Source: Nocardia macrotermitis | GTDB lineage: Bacteria > Actinomycetota > Actinomycetes > Mycobacteriales > Mycobacteriaceae | Direction: 5' to 3' | Assembly (NCBI RefSeq): GCF_009604405.1 | Contig: NZ_WEGK01000015.1 | Span: forward strand, 1 to 64,000 | DNA: 64,000 bases | Part shown: one piece after another, positions 16,540-26,668 of the stretch | How the letters are laid out: the number at the start of each line of letters is the position of its first letter | Position numbering within the stretch: position 1 is the first letter of the stretch | Notes under the pieces: generated by a model | What the model saw: the letters and a program-made list of their open reading frames with translations, nothing else | The model's database searches: none | Told to the model about the DNA's origin: nothing | Translations under genes and position numbers: made by a program

Positions 16540-19350
16540 TCACCGGCTCCCCTCCCTGGCTTCGGGCGCCTCCATGAAGATCAGCGGCCACCGCGTCAGT
16601 CCGCGCAGATAGGACGTCGCGTGGCAAAGTCGTTGCTCGATCGTCACGGCCTGACTGAGTTGATCGACGCAGGTCCCGAGCACCATCGGGTCGGGCCCGG
16701 TCACGATGTGCGGATCGCACCAGCTGTCCGGGTGCGCGTCCAGGAGATCGCGCTGCTCCGCGAGCGTGGTTCCCGGGAGGCGGAGTCCGCGACGCGCCCA
16801 CAGGTCGGTGTCGGGGTGCGGACGATCTGCGGGCAGATCGAGATCGTGCAGCGCGTGTTCGACGTCGGCCCATCGGTATCGCCCTGCCTGCCAACAGGAT
16901 TCGTCCTCGACGCAGGGAACGGGCAGGTTGCCGAGCGCAGCGTCAGCGAACGCCCGCAGGTGATCGGCCAGGTGCTCGGGCGGGAAGTAACCGGCCAGCC
17001 CGGCATAGCGAGCGTCGATCGCGACCCGGATCCGATGGCCGACGGCTTCGGTGCGGATCGCCGGTTCGTCACGTCCGCTCAACATCGCGACCCAATCGGG
17101 GTCGGGGACCGGGCCGGGACGCCCGACCAGATGCGCGAGCAGGATCAGTTCGATCCACAGAGTCAGCTGCGGATCCTCGGCGAGGACACGTGCGCGGTGC
17201 AGATCCCGCAGCACCAGTGGCTTTTCGCGGGGAATCGGTGCCAGCACGGGCATGCGCGCCGGTCGACGCGCTTCCCGTGACTCGCCGAGCGGAACATCGA
17301 TCCGGATGGGACGGTCCATCCCGTCGGTGAACACGACGGCCCGCCCCGGCGGCAACGATACGACGTGACGGGACTGCGCGGGTGACAGATTCATGGTGGC
17401 GCCGATGAGGTCCCGATCCTCGGCGGCTGGCAGTCGGTGCATGATCTTCAGTGCGGTGTTCTTGACGATGTCCGGTGCGATCTTGCTCGGAATCTGTTCG
17501 GCCACAACGATTCCCTCGCCGTAGGCGCGGATCTCGGCCAACAGCGCGGTGAACAACTCCACCGCGTGCGCGGCGGGACTGCCCGGAGCCGCACGTCGCA
17601 GCAGCCGATGCGCTTCCTCGATCACCGTCACGTGGGCCAGCCCGGGACAGCGATCGCGCGTGCGCCGGATACGCAGGTGTTCGGCGATGCGGATGAGGAC
17701 AACACCGATCAGGAATGCCTTATCGGTGTCGGTACCGATGTCTTCGATTTCGATCACGGTGTCGGTGGCCAGCAGCGCTGCGACGTCGAGCCGGTAGCGA
17801 CCGTCGAAGAATCTCCCTGGCGTGCCCAGTCTGAGCGCTCCCAGACGCACGTCGATGAAGCCGCGGACGTTGTCACTGACCTCTCGCCCGTAGCCGATGG
17901 AGTCAACCACCTGCACGGCGGATTTCTGTAGGTCATCGAGCCGCGGGTAGCGTGGCCGCGGCCTCGGACGGCGGGGTTCGCCCAGCACCAGGTCCCAGCC
18001 GAGGTCGGTGTAGCAACGCGTCAGCGCGTGCGAAAGTACCTGTGGGAATGGCTCGGCCGCATCGAATGCGGCCAGGAACAACGCCCGGACCAGATCGATG
18101 TGGGTCTGCAAGGGGAACCCCGGCTCGGGCTCGAGCGGATTGATCCCGGCCGGGACAGCGTCCGGATCACCAGGCCGGATCACCGACACCGGCGCCTCGA
18201 TGCGCCCGGCCATCGCGGCGTACTCGGCTTTGGCCGGCTCGATCACCAGCCACGGCACGTGTGCTGTGTGCAGGTGTTCGAGCAGGTGTCGTACGGTCTG
18301 CGACTTACCTGAGCCCGTTGCGCCGGAGACGAATCCGTGCCGGTTGAGAGTTTCGAGGGATACCGTGAACGGGTGCAGCGGCGCGTCGGCGTCGTCGAGG
18401 ACCGAACCGAGGTCGATCTCGCCGTAGTGTTCGGGGGTCAGGTCGAACTCGGTCGCCTCCACCATCCGGACGCCGGGCAACTCCCGACCGGGTGGCCGGG
18501 CCAGCACCGTCAACAGCTCGGTATCGGCGACGAACGGCGAGCCCCCGCCGTCGTCGTCCTCGGATATCCTTGCGCGCCAAGTCTCGTCGACCTCGGCGGT
18601 CATCGCGTGCGGCGCGAGGACGTAACCGAACTCCTCGAGATCTACTGCACTGCACAGTAATCCGGCAGCCCGGCGGGTACCTTCGAGATCGGCACCGCCG
18701 ACCAGCACATGCACGTTCCACAGTCCCGTCGAACGCGCTCGCGACAACTCCCGGTAGTTGAACTCGTTACGCTGCAACGACACTCGATCGAACTCGGAGT
18801 CACGGCGAGCGCGTAGACGCGGTAGCCGAACCTCCAGAGCAGCCAGCTTCTCGTCGACGTCGTAGACCGGCACCGGCGACGCAACGACCAGCCAAACGAA
18901 TCGCCCCGGCAGATGGGCCACATAGTCTTCGAATCCACCACGCTGAATCCGGTGTGACGCCTCCCGCGGCCGCAGCCACAGCGCGTCCATCCGCCCGGTG
19001 CACCGTACCCAGACCGGCAGCTCTTTCCAGTGCACGGCAATGGAATTCGTGTCGACACCGCACGCCTGTGCACCGGGCGGAAACAGCACACCGCGTCCGC
19101 GATCACACTCGGATGCGCCGAGGAAACCCGGACGGCCGCCGATCAGCACCCGCACGCGGCGGTCGTCACCGACCCTGTCCCAAGCGACCGCAAGACAGGA
19201 GTCCGGGCCCGCGAGGGCGAGGTCGGCGTGTGCGGCGGTGAGTGCCGCGAATATCGCTGCCTGTCGCGACGGCTGCTGTGTCCGGTCATCACCGAGCGAT
19301 CCCGTTCGAGGAACGGTCAGTAGTTGATGAAATCGGAAGCCGCTCAGCAT
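16540..19350 (-). CDS. HerA/FtsK-like P-loop ATPase (DUF87 type)
   Basis: The 936-aa protein has a roughly 330-residue N-terminal region of unknown fold. A HerA-FtsK superfamily ATPase core follows. Walker A is GATGSGKSQ at 343-351; the next strand is PWLVIEPAKAEYAAM, a DUF87 feature; Walker B is HVTVIEEAHRLL at 573-584 with the catalytic Glu pair. Distal motifs IVVAEQIPSKIAPDIVKNT and LSPAQSRHVVSLPPGRAVVF close the domain. About 230 C-terminal residues remain unassigned. Such enzymes form hexameric rings that move DNA or proteins. The start overlaps the stop of the upstream membrane-anchored gene by 7 bases, so the two are probably made together and act as partners. Confidence 0.88.
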   Translation of the reverse strand: MLSGFRFHQLLTVPRTGSLGDDRTQQPSRQAAIFAALTAAHADLALAGPDSCLAVAWDRVGDDRRVRVLIGGRPGFLGASECDRGRGVLFPPGAQACGVDTNSIAVHWKELPVWVRCTGRMDALWLRPREASHRIQRGGFEDYVAHLPGRFVWLVVASPVPVYDVDEKLAALEVRLPRLRARRDSEFDRVSLQRNEFNYRELSRARSTGLWNVHVLVGGADLEGTRRAAGLLCSAVDLEEFGYVLAPHAMTAEVDETWRARISEDDDGGGSPFVADTELLTVLARPPGRELPGVRMVEATEFDLTPEHYGEIDLGSVLDDADAPLHPFTVSLETLNRHGFVSGATGSGKSQTVRHLLEHLHTAHVPWLVIEPAKAEYAAMAGRIEAPVSVIRPGDPDAVPAGINPLEPEPGFPLQTHIDLVRALFLAAFDAAEPFPQVLSHALTRCYTDLGWDLVLGEPRRPRPRPRYPRLDDLQKSAVQVVDSIGYGREVSDNVRGFIDVRLGALRLGTPGRFFDGRYRLDVAALLATDTVIEIEDIGTDTDKAFLIGVVLIRIAEHLRIRRTRDRCPGLAHVTVIEEAHRLLRRAAPGSPAAHAVELFTALLAEIRAYGEGIVVAEQIPSKIAPDIVKNTALKIMHRLPAAEDRDLIGATMNLSPAQSRHVVSLPPGRAVVFTDGMDRPIRIDVPLGESREARRPARMPVLAPIPREKPLVLRDLHRARVLAEDPQLTLWIELILLAHLVGRPGPVPDPDWVAMLSGRDEPAIRTEAVGHRIRVAIDARYAGLAGYFPPEHLADHLRAFADAALGNLPVPCVEDESCWQAGRYRWADVEHALHDLDLPADRPHPDTDLWARRGLRLPGTTLAEQRDLLDAHPDSWCDPHIVTGPDPMVLGTCVDQLSQAVTIEQRLCHATSYLRGLTRWPLIFMEAPEAREGSR

Positions 19351-21152
19351 GATACGACCGTCGCCGCGGTCCTGGGACTTGCCGCCACCCGGTCCAGCAA
19401 CGCGATTCCGGGGTTGCAGTCACCGGCCACGATCCTGCGGCCACCACCGCCTGTCTCCACCCATATGAACGCGGTGGCAGGCAGCGCCTGGAAGGTCGTC
19501 GGCTCCACCACGTACTCGTAGGCCCTGGTCCAGCCGCGCGAGTCGGACGCGCTGTCGGCCCGCGACCAGCTTCTGGTCTGTGACCAGGTCGTCGCCCGCG
19601 ACTGCGAATCCGACGAGCCACTGGAGGTCGGGGAGAAATTGTCGGTCACGGTGGACGTCAACGAGTCCCCGGCGGTGTCGGAAACCCCGTCGGTGAAGCT
19701 CCGGCCGATCTGCTCGGTCAATTGGGACAGCACGAATCTGTGTCCGCGACCGACGAAATCGGCCGCTGCCGCCGCCTCACCGGTGTGCCCGAGTCGCATC
19801 AGTACAGTCGCGCTACCCGCCGCGCCCAGGAACTGCAACTGTTCGCCACGCAAGTGCTCGCACATGACGATCAGCCGCATTCCCACCCGGTCCGCGTGCC
19901 GGGCCAGCGCCTCAAGTTCAGCCGCACCCAACTGATCCGCGCCCGCCACCACGACCGCATCGCCCGTCCGATGGTCGCTGGTGCGAATTTCGTGCAGCAC
20001 CCGGAAGAATACGAATCGATCGAGCAGATCCTTGCGGCGTGCGTTCGTGTCGGCGGTGGCGATCACCCGCAGGCCCGACTGCGGCCACAGCGGTTCCTGC
20101 AGCGAATGACCTTGCGGCACACCACCGAGCAGCCGCATCGTCGCGGAGACGAATCGAAGTTCTTCCCCCACCGACGGCCACTCCGGTCCGATGTTCTCCG
20201 TCGCTCGGTTCAGTCCACGGACCTCGGCCGCGGACAGGCAGGACTGCCGGTCGACATCGAGGGTTCGGCGCATCATCGCCAAGCCGGCGGCTACCCGCTC
20301 GAACGTGTACGGTGCCTCCAGGCACTCCACGACCGTCTGCACCAGTTCGGCGTCGACCGCTTGCCGCATGCCGTCGTTCGTCCGGCCGAGCACCGTGGTC
20401 AGGACCTCGGCCGCAAGCTCACCGGCCTCCACAGCCGATAGCCCGTCCATCCCGACGACCCCGTCGGCGGGCACCCGGTCCACCCGCGTCTCGTATCCGA
20501 CGGTATCGGCCAAACTCACCAGCTCCGACGCCACACCCCGTTCGGAGAAATCCAGCACCAGCAGTCTCGACCCGGCCATCTGCAGCGAAAGCCCCAGCGT
20601 GACAAGAAGACTCGACCATCCATCAGCTGTCCCGCCGAAGACGTTCACTTGGGCCCACTGCTCAGCGGGCTGCAGCGGGTACCACAGGGCCGCCGATGTC
20701 ACCCGCAGTTGCTCACGCCGGTCGTGCTCGGCTACCGCGGACTGCCACTGGGCCACCGCGCGGCCGAATCGGGACTGCTCCTGTTCCAGCCGGGACACAT
20801 ACTTCCGACGAGCCGCGCTGGACCGCATGCCGGACACCACACACCAGGCCAGCACCGGCACCACCAGCGCCCCTCCCACCACCGGCCAGTAGCCCAGGCG
20901 TAACGCCGCAGCCAATACGCTCGCCCAGGCAGCCATCAAAAACGCGGCCGCCAACGCGATGCGCCGACCGCGGGCCCGCGCCCGATCCCGCTGCAACGTC
21001 TCGGGTTCCGGCAGGCCCACCCAGCAGGGCGCCTGCTCACGCAGCGGACTCGGCATCGCCGGCGCGGGAACCACGTACTCCCATCCCCACCGTTCCTGCG
21101 GAACCAATAAACTGACCGCCAAATCACGGCGAGCCTTCGGCAAACGATTCAC
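19344..21152 (-). CDS. Membrane-anchored degenerate HerA/TraD-like ATPase
   Basis: The 602-aa protein has two close transmembrane helices (about 65-84 and 88-107) and a helical linker rich in charged residues (110-150). An ATPase-like domain follows in which the P-loop position reads VFGGTADGWSSLL (171-183). That sequence lacks the Walker Lys. A Walker-B-like strand, AVVVAGADQL, lies at 399-408. A Ser/Thr/Arg-rich low-complexity segment (about 484-540) precedes YEYVVEPTTFQALPATAFIW. It therefore looks like an inactive partner of the active HerA-like ATPase, anchoring a complex to the membrane. GTG 21152 has GGGGGA at ideal distance; upstream codons fall in AT-rich promoter DNA. Confidence 0.75.
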   Translation of the reverse strand: MNRLPKARRDLAVSLLVPQERWGWEYVVPAPAMPSPLREQAPCWVGLPEPETLQRDRARARGRRIALAAAFLMAAWASVLAAALRLGYWPVVGGALVVPVLAWCVVSGMRSSAARRKYVSRLEQEQSRFGRAVAQWQSAVAEHDRREQLRVTSAALWYPLQPAEQWAQVNVFGGTADGWSSLLVTLGLSLQMAGSRLLVLDFSERGVASELVSLADTVGYETRVDRVPADGVVGMDGLSAVEAGELAAEVLTTVLGRTNDGMRQAVDAELVQTVVECLEAPYTFERVAAGLAMMRRTLDVDRQSCLSAAEVRGLNRATENIGPEWPSVGEELRFVSATMRLLGGVPQGHSLQEPLWPQSGLRVIATADTNARRKDLLDRFVFFRVLHEIRTSDHRTGDAVVVAGADQLGAAELEALARHADRVGMRLIVMCEHLRGEQLQFLGAAGSATVLMRLGHTGEAAAAADFVGRGHRFVLSQLTEQIGRSFTDGVSDTAGDSLTSTVTDNFSPTSSGSSDSQSRATTWSQTRSWSRADSASDSRGWTRAYEYVVEPTTFQALPATAFIWVETGGGGRRIVAGDCNPGIALLDRVAASPRTAATVVSC

Positions 21153-21555
21153 GGATTCCCCCAAGGAACTGTGACGCGGTAAAACTGCGCGCCATATCAG
21201 AATCAGAATAGAAGCCGAGTGCGTGAACAGCGATGGATCGTTACCAAATGGTATCCGGCCGAGTCGCACTACTGCCGCGAAGGCTGCACACTACGCATGA
21301 CCTGCCATTAGCAGGCAGATTGCCTAAATTTCGAATGACTCAGATATATGCGCATCAACATGCAATTATGCGAGAAACGAGCTGATTGCGACGATTATCT
21401 GCGTAAGTACCGCGCACGGAAGTGCGTTTGCAAATGCACTATCGACGCGGAATACCACCGATAATTGCATTTGCAAGAACGCTCCGCTCCAGTCTACCCC
21501 CCTTGATATCGACCGGCCGATAGTAGCTCGGGCGACGTTCTGTCTGCTGTTCGTC
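21153..21555 (-). promoter_or_regulatory. AT-rich leader of the HerA operon
   Basis: These 400 bases are visibly richer in A+T than the rest of the window and carry several small symmetric elements. TACCA/TGGTA is at 21242-21253, a CCTGC/GCAGG hairpin at 21301-21315, and a larger inverted repeat at 21428-21476. On the minus strand, TTCACG followed 17 bases later by GATATG, and a nearby TATTCT, are possible promoter hexamers about 60 bases before GTG 21152. A frame crossing this region (21366-21608, minus) looks non-coding. Confidence 0.45.
21428..21476. repeat. 11-bp inverted repeat upstream of HerA operon
   Basis: TTGCAAATGCA at 21428-21438 returns exactly as its reverse complement at 21466-21476, after a 27-base spacer. 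AT-rich arms of this length are unlikely by chance in such GC-rich DNA. The repeat could be an operator for a regulator encoded elsewhere or an end of an inserted segment. Confidence 0.5.
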
Positions 21556-22023
21556 TTGTACGAGGTGCTGGTCGATCTCGTGGCGGGTTCGATGATGGAC
21601 CTGCTCACCCATCCCGAACAGGCCGAACCCCTTCGCGCCGAATGTATTTCGCCGGATGCGGCGGTCGACGAACTGCTGCGCTACCTCTCACCCCAGGCGT
21701 TGGCCGGACCCCGGTTCGCGATCACGGATCTCGAGATCGGCACGCACCGGATTCGCGCGGGCGAAACGGTGCTGCCGTGCCTGGCCTCGGCGAATCACGA
21801 TCCCGACCACTTCGCCGACCCCGAAAACGTCGATCTCGCACGCACTTCCAATCCGCAGCTGGGACTGGGGAACGCGCTGGTGCGCACCGTCACCGGGGCA
21901 TTACTGCGCCGGCTTCTCGTTCGCTGGCCCGAGAGTCGAATCACCGTGTCGGAGAAGGAGATCGGCTGGCGGTCCGGATTCCGGCATCGTGGCCCGATCG
22001 CACTTCCTGCGGAGTTGCCTTGA
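21556..22023 (+). pseudogene. Cytochrome P450 C-terminal fragment
   Basis: This open frame of about 155 codons matches only the last third of a bacterial P450. It has helix-K DELLRYLSP with the ExxR pair, then FAITDLEIGTHRIRAGETVL and ANHDPDHFADPENVDLARTS. At the heme-binding loop, where a family member has F-G-x-G-x-H-x-C, it reads QLGLGNALVRTVTGALLRRL. The His and the heme-ligating Cys are gone. The I-helix and everything before it are missing or unrecognisable. It is a decayed remnant immediately beside the start of the accessory operon. The frame can be followed some codons upstream of 21556, but no start is supported. Confidence 0.75.
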
Positions 22024-22241
22024 TCCGGGCATCCCGGCGGCCAATTGCGTTGTCCGGCCGATGAACTCCCCTCCGGGCCACCGCACCGGACGTTGATCGC
22101 CGATTGTGAACCAGCGGATCGCCCAGCGGGACCACACCCGACCTCCGGCGAATTCAGGGTCCACCTCAGGGACACCCCGGAGGTATCGCCCGAGCGTTGT
22201 CCATAGGTTCGTACCGTGCCTACTTCGAAGGGATGGTCGGC

Positions 22242-23624
22242 GTGACGACCGCGACGGCGGACCGGGACAGCGCGCGGCGGGTCGACGAGGGGTCGCCCCG
22301 CACTCGCTGGAACCCCTTGACCCGCATCACTTTTCGATTCGCTTTCCTGTATTTCGGCTTGTTCTGCGTGCTCTACCCACAGCCGTTGTTCGCATTCCTG
22401 GGCTGGTTCGGCGCCAACGGGTGGCTGCCCCCGGACGCGATCATCTGGCAGGTGCGGGTACTCGAACCGGTCTACCACTGGGTCGGGCGCACGGTCTTCG
22501 GCGTCGACGCGAGGCTGATCGTCAGTGGCAGTGGGGATCTGCGCATCCTGTGGATACTGCTGTTCTGCGTGCTGGCGGTCTCCGTCGCCGGCACTCTGAT
22601 CTGGTCGGTGCTCGACCGGCGGCGTCCCGAATACCGGCGGCTCGCGGGCTGGTTCCTGCTGTTCATCCGGTTGTGTGTGGCCGGGCAGATGCTCGGCTAC
22701 GGCGTGGCGAAACTCATTCCGACGCAGATGGCGCAACCCGGACTGGCAACCCTGCTACAACCGTACGGCGACTTCTCGCCGATCGGGGTGCTGTGGAGCC
22801 AGGTCGGCACCTCGCCGACCTACGAAATGCTGCTCGGCACAGCCGAACTCGTCGGCGGCATCCTGCTGTTCATCCCGCGCACCGCGATCCTCGGCGCGAT
22901 GCTCGCCCTGGTCGACATGTCCCTCGTGTTCGTCATGGATATGGCCTTCGACGTGCCGGTGAAGATCCTGTCCGGACATCTGATGCTCATGTCGCTACTG
23001 CTGCTGACGCCCGAGGCACGCCGACTGATCCACGTCCTGGTGCTCGATCGCCCGGCCGGACGCTCGACCGCCCCCTACCCCTTCCACACCCGCCGCACCC
23101 GTCTGCTCGCAGCACTACTCCAGATCGCCTGTATCCCATGGCTTCTCGTGCCACTGGCGCACACCGGTTGGAAGAACTACCACGAATCGGGCGACGGCCG
23201 CCCCCACCCGCCGCTGTACGGCATCTGGTCGGTCACCGATTTCACCCGGGACGGCCACCCGCTGCCGCCGCTGCTGACCGACGAAAACCGTTGGCAGCGC
23301 ATAGTTTTCGATGCCCCCGGAACGATGACCTACCAACGCATGGACGGCCGGCTCCGCGACGCGACACTGATGCTGGATCCCAGGACCCACCACATCACGC
23401 TCACCAGCGGCGGACAACACCTCATCGAGGGCGAGGGACAACCCGACACGCCCTCGAAACCCTTGGCCGAGTTCACATTCCAACAGCCCACACCCGACCG
23501 CCTGACCCTGGACGGCACCCTCGAGGGACATCCGGTAACCATCACCCTGGCCCACGTCGATCCCGACACCTTCCGCCTCCGCAGCAGCGGATTCCACTGG
23601 ATCCAGGACAACCCGTCATTCTGA
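22242..23624 (+). CDS. DoxX-like multi-pass membrane protein
   Basis: The 460-aa product has about seven hydrophobic segments in its first 300 residues. TFRFAFLYFGLFCVLYP is early; later LFIRLCVAGQMLGYGVAKLI and AELVGGILLFIPRTAILGAM give the pattern of DoxX-type and related membrane proteins. A soluble C-terminal domain (about 320-460) carries YGIWSVTDFTRDGHPLPPLL and then TMTYQRMDGR and beta-rich sequence. I chose GTG 22242 because AAGGGA lies 8 bases before it; ATG 22233 is an alternative. Function is unknown. The next gene is a DUF899 protein on the same strand, 110 bases away. Confidence 0.75.
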   Translation: MTTATADRDSARRVDEGSPRTRWNPLTRITFRFAFLYFGLFCVLYPQPLFAFLGWFGANGWLPPDAIIWQVRVLEPVYHWVGRTVFGVDARLIVSGSGDLRILWILLFCVLAVSVAGTLIWSVLDRRRPEYRRLAGWFLLFIRLCVAGQMLGYGVAKLIPTQMAQPGLATLLQPYGDFSPIGVLWSQVGTSPTYEMLLGTAELVGGILLFIPRTAILGAMLALVDMSLVFVMDMAFDVPVKILSGHLMLMSLLLLTPEARRLIHVLVLDRPAGRSTAPYPFHTRRTRLLAALLQIACIPWLLVPLAHTGWKNYHESGDGRPHPPLYGIWSVTDFTRDGHPLPPLLTDENRWQRIVFDAPGTMTYQRMDGRLRDATLMLDPRTHHITLTSGGQHLIEGEGQPDTPSKPLAEFTFQQPTPDRLTLDGTLEGHPVTITLAHVDPDTFRLRSSGFHWIQDNPSF

Positions 23625-23733
23625 CCCGCCGACCCGCACGCTCTCCGGCACCGAGCACAACCCGATCCGGAACCGATGAATCCCGCGCCCGCATCCCGTC
23701 CTACCTGAAGGAGAACGCTCGGAAGGGAGCAGC

Positions 23734-24402
23734 ATGCCCGCACACGACATCGGGACACGGGAGCAATGGCGCACGGCGTACGAGGAATTGCGTGCGCAGG
23801 AGAAGGAGGCGACCCGGCGCTCGGACGCATTGGCGCGGCAGCGGCAGGCGCTGCCGTGGGTGCCGGTCACCAAGGAGTACCGGTTCGACACGAATCGCGG
23901 CGAGCAGACGCTGGCCGAACTGTTCGACGGGCGATCGCAGCTGATCATCCGGCATTTCATGCACGGTCCGAAGACACCGGCCGGCTGCCCGGGGTGCACG
24001 TTCGAGACCGACAATCTCGTCGGCGCGGTCCCCCACCTGGCCCACCGCGACGTCACATTCCTGCTGGCCTCCCGCTCCCCCCTGCCGACCCTCAACGCCT
24101 ACAAAGAGCGTTTCGGCTGGAACATCGACTGGGTTTCCATCGGCGACAACGGTTTCAACGACGACTTCTTCGAGATCATGCGCACCACCGCCGAACACCG
24201 CCCACCCGGCAACATGCTCGACGTGATGGAACTGATGGCCCTGAGCTGCTTCGCCTTCCAGGACGGCATCGTCTACCACACCTACTCGACCTACGACCGC
24301 GGCACCGACGCCCTCAACGCCACCTGGCAACTCCTCGACCGCGCACCCCTGGGCCGCGGCACCGACTACACCAACTGGCCCCGCAAACGCGACGAGTACT
24401 GA
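23734..24402 (+). CDS. DUF899 thioredoxin-fold protein
   Basis: The 222-aa product matches the DUF899 family of predicted thioredoxin-like proteins, often listed as dithiol-disulfide isomerases. Characteristic pieces are RRQALPWVPVTKEYRFDT, LFDGRSQLIIRHFMHG, GCPGCTFETDN (a CxxC-type pair, about 87-90), VTFLLASRSPL, and the C-terminal FAFQDGIVYHTYSTYDRG followed by LLDRAPLGRG. The usual length is about 220-250 residues. AAGGGAG precedes the ATG. The in vivo role is not established. Confidence 0.88.
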   Translation: MPAHDIGTREQWRTAYEELRAQEKEATRRSDALARQRQALPWVPVTKEYRFDTNRGEQTLAELFDGRSQLIIRHFMHGPKTPAGCPGCTFETDNLVGAVPHLAHRDVTFLLASRSPLPTLNAYKERFGWNIDWVSIGDNGFNDDFFEIMRTTAEHRPPGNMLDVMELMALSCFAFQDGIVYHTYSTYDRGTDALNATWQLLDRAPLGRGTDYTNWPRKRDEY

Positions 24403-24435
24403 GCCCCAACCAGTTTCGCCGAGCCGCACACGCCG

Positions 24436-26076
<1,641 letters not shown>

Positions 26077-26123
26077 GGTCGGGCCTCCTTTCCGTATCGC
26101 CTGCGCCCGGCTGGTCATCAGGA

Positions 26124-26267
26124 TCACGGCCACACCCACTCTGCGAGAAATGCTCCGGCGGCGGCCGCCGTGCCCAGACGTTCTACCGTAGCGAATCGCA
26201 CGGGGTTCGCACGATCCACCGGAACCGGGGTACTCGGACCGCAGGGTCGAGGATTGTCGGATGTCAC
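26124..26267 (-). pseudogene. Probable crcB (fluoride exporter) N-terminal remnant
   Basis: A 47-codon frame starts with GTG in a GTGA overlap with the stop of the DUF190 gene. It reads like the start of actinobacterial CrcB/Fluc proteins: a Pro-rich leader STPVPVD, then a short stretch and LGTAAAAGAFLAEWVW where the first membrane helix would begin. It then stops, and no further helices follow in any frame before pgm. DUF190 genes usually neighbour crcB, which supports the reading. It could instead be an unrelated small coupled ORF. Confidence 0.4.
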
Positions 26268-26668
26268 CGGCGGCTCCCGGCGCCGCCGGACCAGACCTGC
26301 ACCGGTGACAGCGCGACGGTGCCGATGTCGAACAGTTCCGCGTTGCCGGAAACGAATTCGCGCAAACGGTCGGCGTCGTCGATGATCATCACCATGACCG
26401 GGAGGTTCTCGGCCAGATCCAGCAGCCGGGTGGTGTGGATGCGCGAGGACACCCCGTAACCCTCCATCCCGCGCCACACGCTCGCCCCGGCCAGACCGGC
26501 GTCGCGGGCGCGGCGCACGATCTCGTGATAGCGGGGACGGCGTCGCCAGTGATCATCCTCACCGAGCAGCACGGTGAGCCGGGCGGCGGACCGCCAGCGC
26601 GGATCGGGCTGCCAGGCATCGGCTTCGGTCATGATCCGCACGACCGGATCCGCCGGACCCTCACTCAT
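26264..26668 (-). CDS. DUF190-domain protein
   Basis: The 134-aa product carries the DUF190 pattern. TVLLGEDDHWRRRPRYHEIV is followed by RRARDAGLAGASVWRGMEGYG and IHTTRLLDLAENLPVMVMII (about 31-95). This PII-like ferredoxin-fold domain is often coded beside the fluoride channel CrcB and is thought to modulate it. ATG 26668 has GGGGG upstream; a second ATG at 26632 would give a product nearer the family's typical 110 residues. The neighbouring crcB appears truncated, leaving this gene without a visible partner. Confidence 0.85.
   Translation of the reverse strand: MSEGPADPVVRIMTEADAWQPDPRWRSAARLTVLLGEDDHWRRRPRYHEIVRRARDAGLAGASVWRGMEGYGVSSRIHTTRLLDLAENLPVMVMIIDDADRLREFVSGNAELFDIGTVALSPVQVWSGGAGSRR

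Noticed and set aside
21366-21608. A minus-strand frame of 80 codons over the AT-rich leader
   Set aside because: No ribosome site, overlaps the P450 remnant, low-complexity product. More likely promoter DNA.
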